14,888 nucleotides of DNA from a bacterium (GTDB lineage Bacteria > Patescibacteriota > Minisyncoccia > Minisyncoccales > JANBVM01). The notes under the pieces are model-generated. The model was not told the DNA's origin. It searched no databases and saw nothing but the letters and a program-made list of their open reading frames with translations. The position numbers were made by a program, and so were the translations under genes. Shown in pieces: positions 12,327 to 14,888 of the stretch (the first letter of the stretch is position 1; each line of letters starts with the position of its first letter). The stretch is from positions 1 through 14,888 of the forward strand of contig JAUVBU010000012.1 in NCBI GenBank assembly GCA_030591065.1. The letters run 5' to 3'.

Positions 12327-13847
12327 TTATTTTTTAGCGTATGGTTCTAAAAACTTTAATTTTTGATTCTCTTGTATTCGCCAAATAATAAGTCCCAAAA
12401 TCAAATAAGATATTATTAACCAGAAAGGAGAAACGTTTTTAATAAATACGGTGGCTTGAGGAATTTTTGAAAAGAATTCAACTATTTTAAAGATATAAGT
12501 AAGAAGAAACCAGACTGGAAAAGAAAGAATTAAAGCTAAAGACATAGAAATGGTTCCAATAGTAGCAAGTACAAATCCTAAAATTGTAATAAGCGACAAA
12601 AGGGGAACAATAAAAATATTTGCTACAGGCCCCGCTAAAGAAATTTGTCCAAAATTATAAACTAGAATTGGTAAAGTAAAGACTTGAGCAGCTAAAGTTG
12701 CAGCCAAAGTATATCTAATTTCAAAAACATTTGGAATTTTCTCTAAAAGTTTAAAGAGTGGAGTTTGTAGATATGATAATCCCAATATAGCTAAAAAGGA
12801 AAGCTGGAAACCGATATCCGAAATCAATAACAAGGGATTAAAAAACAATACCAAGGTAGCTGAAAAAACAATTGGCCTTATCCCGCCAGAAGACCTGCCT
12901 AAATGTTGGGCTGTTAAAAAAAGAATTCCCATAATAGCTGCTCTTACTCCAGGAGGAGGAGCACCAATAGCTAAAACATAAAGAATAATTAAAATAACAG
13001 AAATATAAAAAGCTTGGTGCCTCCAAAAACCTAAAAATAAGAGAAAGTTTAACATTAAAAAAGAAATTATAGTAATATTCATTCCCGACACGGCCGCAAT
13101 ATGACGAGTTCCGGTAAGGTTAAATTTTTCTTTCCAATGCCCCGGAATATTTTCTTCGTCTCCAAAAAGCAGGGCCTCTAAAAGTCCAGCTTGAGGAACT
13201 GGCAATATTTTAGCAATACTTTTCTTTAAAGCATTTTTAACAGAAAAAAGGGTGACCATCACTGATGATCCAAGGCCTTCTTCCAAAAATATTACTCTAG
13301 GAGAATACATGGTAGCGAAAATTCCGTCCTTCGCTAAATATTCTTTATAGTCAAATCCTGGACCAGAAGATGTTGGAGAGCTTTCAAACACCTGGGGTTC
13401 TTTTAGCGTTCCTGTTATTTTTAACTTATCTCCGTACTTATATTCTGGATATTTCCAACGAGTTATTAATATTTTACTTTTAAATATTTTTACTTCTCCT
13501 ATTTGCTCAACTTTAATTTTTAACTTAGATGTCTTTTCTCCTAAAACTGGCTGTTCATTAACGATTCCTATTAATTCAACTTCTTGTTCAAAATAATTTT
13601 TTAATTCATTATTTTCTACTCCGAGGGTAAATATTTCACAACGCCAAAACCCCAAGATAATAAATAAAAAACAAAATATAAATATAGTTAGATTTTTTCT
13701 CTTCAAAAATAAAAAAATAAGAACTGAAAATAGCCCGAAAATAAAAATTCTCAAGAAAAAAACTTGAGAAAAAGGAAAAAATGAATTTAAGAAAATACCT
13801 CCGACAAAAGAGAGACAAAAATATAAAAGTATTTTAGATGCAGTCAC
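12327..13847 (-). CDS. comEC: ComEC/Rec2 DNA-uptake channel without the metallo-beta-lactamase domain
   Basis: The 506-aa polytopic membrane protein resembles the channel that carries single-stranded DNA into the cell during natural transformation. Helices near the N-terminus and a beta-rich extracellular region (about 80-190, the DUF4131 part) are followed by the Competence domain (about 215-490). The latter has LLEALLFGDEENIP, the conserved TGTRHIAAVSGMN (His249, Ser254-Gly255), GAPPPGVRAAIM (295-306) and DIGFQLSFLAILGL. The chain ends at FLEPYAKK after the last helix. The C-terminal metallo-beta-lactamase-like domain seen in many ComEC proteins of 700 or more residues is absent, and no such frame follows. 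The start is GTG (13845-13847), 17 bases after the nrdG stop, with no Shine-Dalgarno site. Confidence 0.88.
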   Translation of the reverse strand: MTASKILLYFCLSFVGGIFLNSFFPFSQVFFLRIFIFGLFSVLIFLFLKRKNLTIFIFCFLFIILGFWRCEIFTLGVENNELKNYFEQEVELIGIVNEQPVLGEKTSKLKIKVEQIGEVKIFKSKILITRWKYPEYKYGDKLKITGTLKEPQVFESSPTSSGPGFDYKEYLAKDGIFATMYSPRVIFLEEGLGSSVMVTLFSVKNALKKSIAKILPVPQAGLLEALLFGDEENIPGHWKEKFNLTGTRHIAAVSGMNITIISFLMLNFLLFLGFWRHQAFYISVILIILYVLAIGAPPPGVRAAIMGILFLTAQHLGRSSGGIRPIVFSATLVLFFNPLLLISDIGFQLSFLAILGLSYLQTPLFKLLEKIPNVFEIRYTLAATLAAQVFTLPILVYNFGQISLAGPVANIFIVPLLSLITILGFVLATIGTISMSLALILSFPVWFLLTYIFKIVEFFSKIPQATVFIKNVSPFWLIISYLILGLIIWRIQENQKLKFLEPYAKK

Positions 13848-13864
13848 AATAATTTATCAGTTTT

Positions 13865-14575
13865 TTATCTAACCCGACAAATATCAAAAAACGGAGAAAT
13901 TTTCTTTTGAATTTCTAAAAGATAGGCGTTAGGATAAGGCTTTTCTTTTTCCAGCTTACTATTAATTGTTTTTTCGGCTCTAAAATTCTGTAAAAAATAT
14001 TTTGGAGCGGGTTTTATCCATTTAACTATTTTAAAAATATCTTCTTTGTCTAACATTTCCGGAACCACCGTTGTCCTAAACTCAAAATCAATTCCTGATT
14101 TTTTTAAAATATTAATACTGGAATTAATGTTTTTTAAAACTTTATCATTCATGTACTTTGGCATACCCACCGCTTCAGCATATTTTTCTTGCGGGGCTTT
14201 AATGTCCATTGCAACATAGTCTAATAGTTTTGCTTTAATGAGCTTTTTAAGTGTCTTAGGGTTTGAACCATTAGTATCAAGTTTAATTAAATAACCAAGC
14301 TTTCGTATTGTTTTAATAAAAGATGTTAAATCCTTATTAACCGTTGGTTCTCCTCCACACAAAACAACACCATCTAGAAGTTTTGTTCTTTTTTTTAAAA
14401 AATCAAAAAACTCTTCTTGAGAGATTTTAGGCTGTTTTTCAATTTTTTCTGGGATAACAAGTTCTCCAGAATAACAAAAGGGGCAACGAAAATTGCACCC
14501 AGTTAAAAAAACCGTGCAAGCTAGCTTGCCCGGATAATCAATTAAAGTTAATTTTTGAAGACCTCCTATTTGCAT
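13865..14575 (-). CDS. nrdG: Anaerobic ribonucleotide reductase activating protein, radical SAM
   Basis: This 236-aa radical SAM enzyme uses a 4Fe-4S cluster and SAM to create the glycyl radical on NrdD. The start MQIGGLQKLTLIDYPGKLA is characteristic of the activase family. The cluster motif CxxxCxxC is CNFRCPFC (Cys27, Cys31, Cys34), and SAM contacts include LCGGEPT (72-78). KLDTNGSNP and YVAMDIKAP follow in the usual order of a TIM-barrel radical SAM core. It lies 31 bases downstream of nrdD, the expected pairing. There is no Shine-Dalgarno site before the ATG (14573-14575); a 9-bp hairpin directly abuts it. AGGAGG occurs just inside the gene at codons 3-5. Confidence in function is high because of the adjacent partner; the substrate reductase is class III. 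Confidence 0.93.
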   Translation of the reverse strand: MQIGGLQKLTLIDYPGKLACTVFLTGCNFRCPFCYSGELVIPEKIEKQPKISQEEFFDFLKKRTKLLDGVVLCGGEPTVNKDLTSFIKTIRKLGYLIKLDTNGSNPKTLKKLIKAKLLDYVAMDIKAPQEKYAEAVGMPKYMNDKVLKNINSSINILKKSGIDFEFRTTVVPEMLDKEDIFKIVKWIKPAPKYFLQNFRAEKTINSKLEKEKPYPNAYLLEIQKKISPFFDICRVR

Positions 14576-14610
14576 AAATCTTAAATCGTTAAGATTTTTA
14601 AAGATCTTAA
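14576..14610 (-). repeat. Three alternating ATCTTAA/TTAAGAT copies between nrdD and nrdG
   Basis: The 31-base gap and the end of nrdD hold ATCTTAA (14578-14584), TTAAGAT (14589-14595) and ATCTTAA (14604-14610). The first two sit in a perfect 9-bp inverted repeat, AAATCTTAA (14576-14584) and TTAAGATTT (14589-14597), with a 4-base loop. The third overlaps the nrdD stop codon and could pair with the middle copy instead. In the mRNA, one alternative stem abuts the nrdG ATG and the other covers the nrdD stop. This could be a translation-coupling element or a dyad binding site. Confidence 0.5.
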
Positions 14611-14888
14611 ACCTTTAACCTTAAGCTGTCTGTTACCTTAGACGGACTCACTGGTTTTACCTTAAATTCTTTTCGTTCTTTAAATTCTTGTTGTTTTCCA
14701 TCGTTCCATTGCCTTACTGGCCTTAAGTATCCTACAACCCTTGAGTAAACTTCGCAAGGTTGTTCTATTGTACACTTGGGACAGAAAAAGTGTTCTCCTG
14801 AAATATATCCATGAATAGGACAAATAGAAAAAGTTGGAGTTAAGGTTATATATGGTAAGTGAAAATTTTCAAAAACTTTTTTAACTAA
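14607..14888 (-). CDS. nrdD: Anaerobic (class III) ribonucleoside-triphosphate reductase, C-terminal 93 residues
   Basis: The gene runs off the right edge; the visible part is the last 93 codons plus TAA (14607-14609). It holds the zinc-site region SICPIHGYISGEHFFCPKC (Cys23, His26, Cys36, Cys39 of the visible peptide), followed by the glycyl-radical segment RVVGYLRPVRQWNDGKQQEF, in which Gly53 is the expected radical site. This is the end of class III reductases, which make dNTPs in cells without oxygen. The nrdG activase is immediately downstream. The usual Cys-x2-Cys at the first half of the zinc knuckle reads CPIH here, a variant I recall in related class III enzymes. A short basic extension (KVKPVSPSKVTDSLRLKV) follows the radical loop. 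Confidence 0.93.
   Translation of the reverse strand, partial: LVKKVFENFHLPYITLTPTFSICPIHGYISGEHFFCPKCTIEQPCEVYSRVVGYLRPVRQWNDGKQQEFKERKEFKVKPVSPSKVTDSLRLKV

Noticed and set aside
12838..13818. Minus-strand alternative frames inside comEC
   Set aside because: They are hydrophobic shadows of a membrane protein read in another frame; the comEC frame carries the conserved motifs.
1..14888. Alternative genetic code with TGA as glycine, known in some CPR lineages
   Set aside because: All conserved genes are full length under the standard reading, and the conserved glycines in Walker, GNSGG and radical-glycine motifs use GGN codons.
1..14888. CRISPR array, tRNA, rRNA, transposon or prophage
   Set aside because: I saw no regularly spaced repeats, cloverleaf-like sequences, rRNA-like segments, transposase motifs or terminal inverted repeats.

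Overview
The window is AT-rich and gene-dense, with a simple bacterial layout. It looks like a chromosome segment from a strictly anaerobic or fermentative, streamlined low-GC bacterium. A Candidate Phyla Radiation (Patescibacteria) lineage is my best guess. The reasons are the compact genes, many tiny membrane proteins, a ComEC without its nuclease-like domain, an oxygen-sensitive class III ribonucleotide reductase and mostly coupled gene starts without Shine-Dalgarno sites. No rRNA or other phylogenetic marker is present, so the placement is inference. All 17 recognised genes end in TAA (15) or TAG (2), none in TGA.

Left part (1-3600): a plus-strand surface-type parallel beta-helix protein enters from the left edge, already open at base 1, and carries two related ~100-residue modules. 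A tiny membrane protein and three stacked hairpin terminators follow. Then come independently transcribed small genes: a 71-aa helical protein with a TTG start (minus), a 53-aa two-helix membrane protein (minus), an ABC-exporter transmembrane half without ATPase domain (minus), and a 47-aa zinc-ribbon protein (plus). The TTG gene, the 53-aa gene and the zinc-ribbon gene have near-consensus -35/-10 promoters.

Right part (3684-14888): one long minus-strand gene train read from the right edge. In transcription order: nrdD (C-terminus only), nrdG, comEC without its metallo-beta-lactamase domain, an MGDG-synthase/MurG-like GT-B glycosyltransferase, a membrane-anchored clan GH-A-like hydrolase, a class I SAM methyltransferase, a GT2 glycosyltransferase, an active HtrA/DegP-type protease, a ClpB-type disaggregase, an HtrA-fold pseudoprotease, and a 34-aa membrane peptide. 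A bidirectional terminator closes it. Most junctions are 2-26 nt or overlap, suggesting co-transcription, and a likely internal promoter lies in front of clpB.

Functionally the train joins anaerobic dNTP synthesis (NrdD/NrdG), DNA import (ComEC), envelope glycoconjugate work (GT-B, hydrolase, methyltransferase, GT2) and protein quality control (HtrA, ClpB, pseudo-HtrA). The items most worth following are the HtrA/ClpB/pseudo-HtrA set, where the third member has lost the catalytic His and Asp but kept the Ser, and the ClpB itself, which combines a ClpB-type middle domain with a ClpC-like Leu-Gly-Phe loop where ClpP-binding unfoldases dock their protease.
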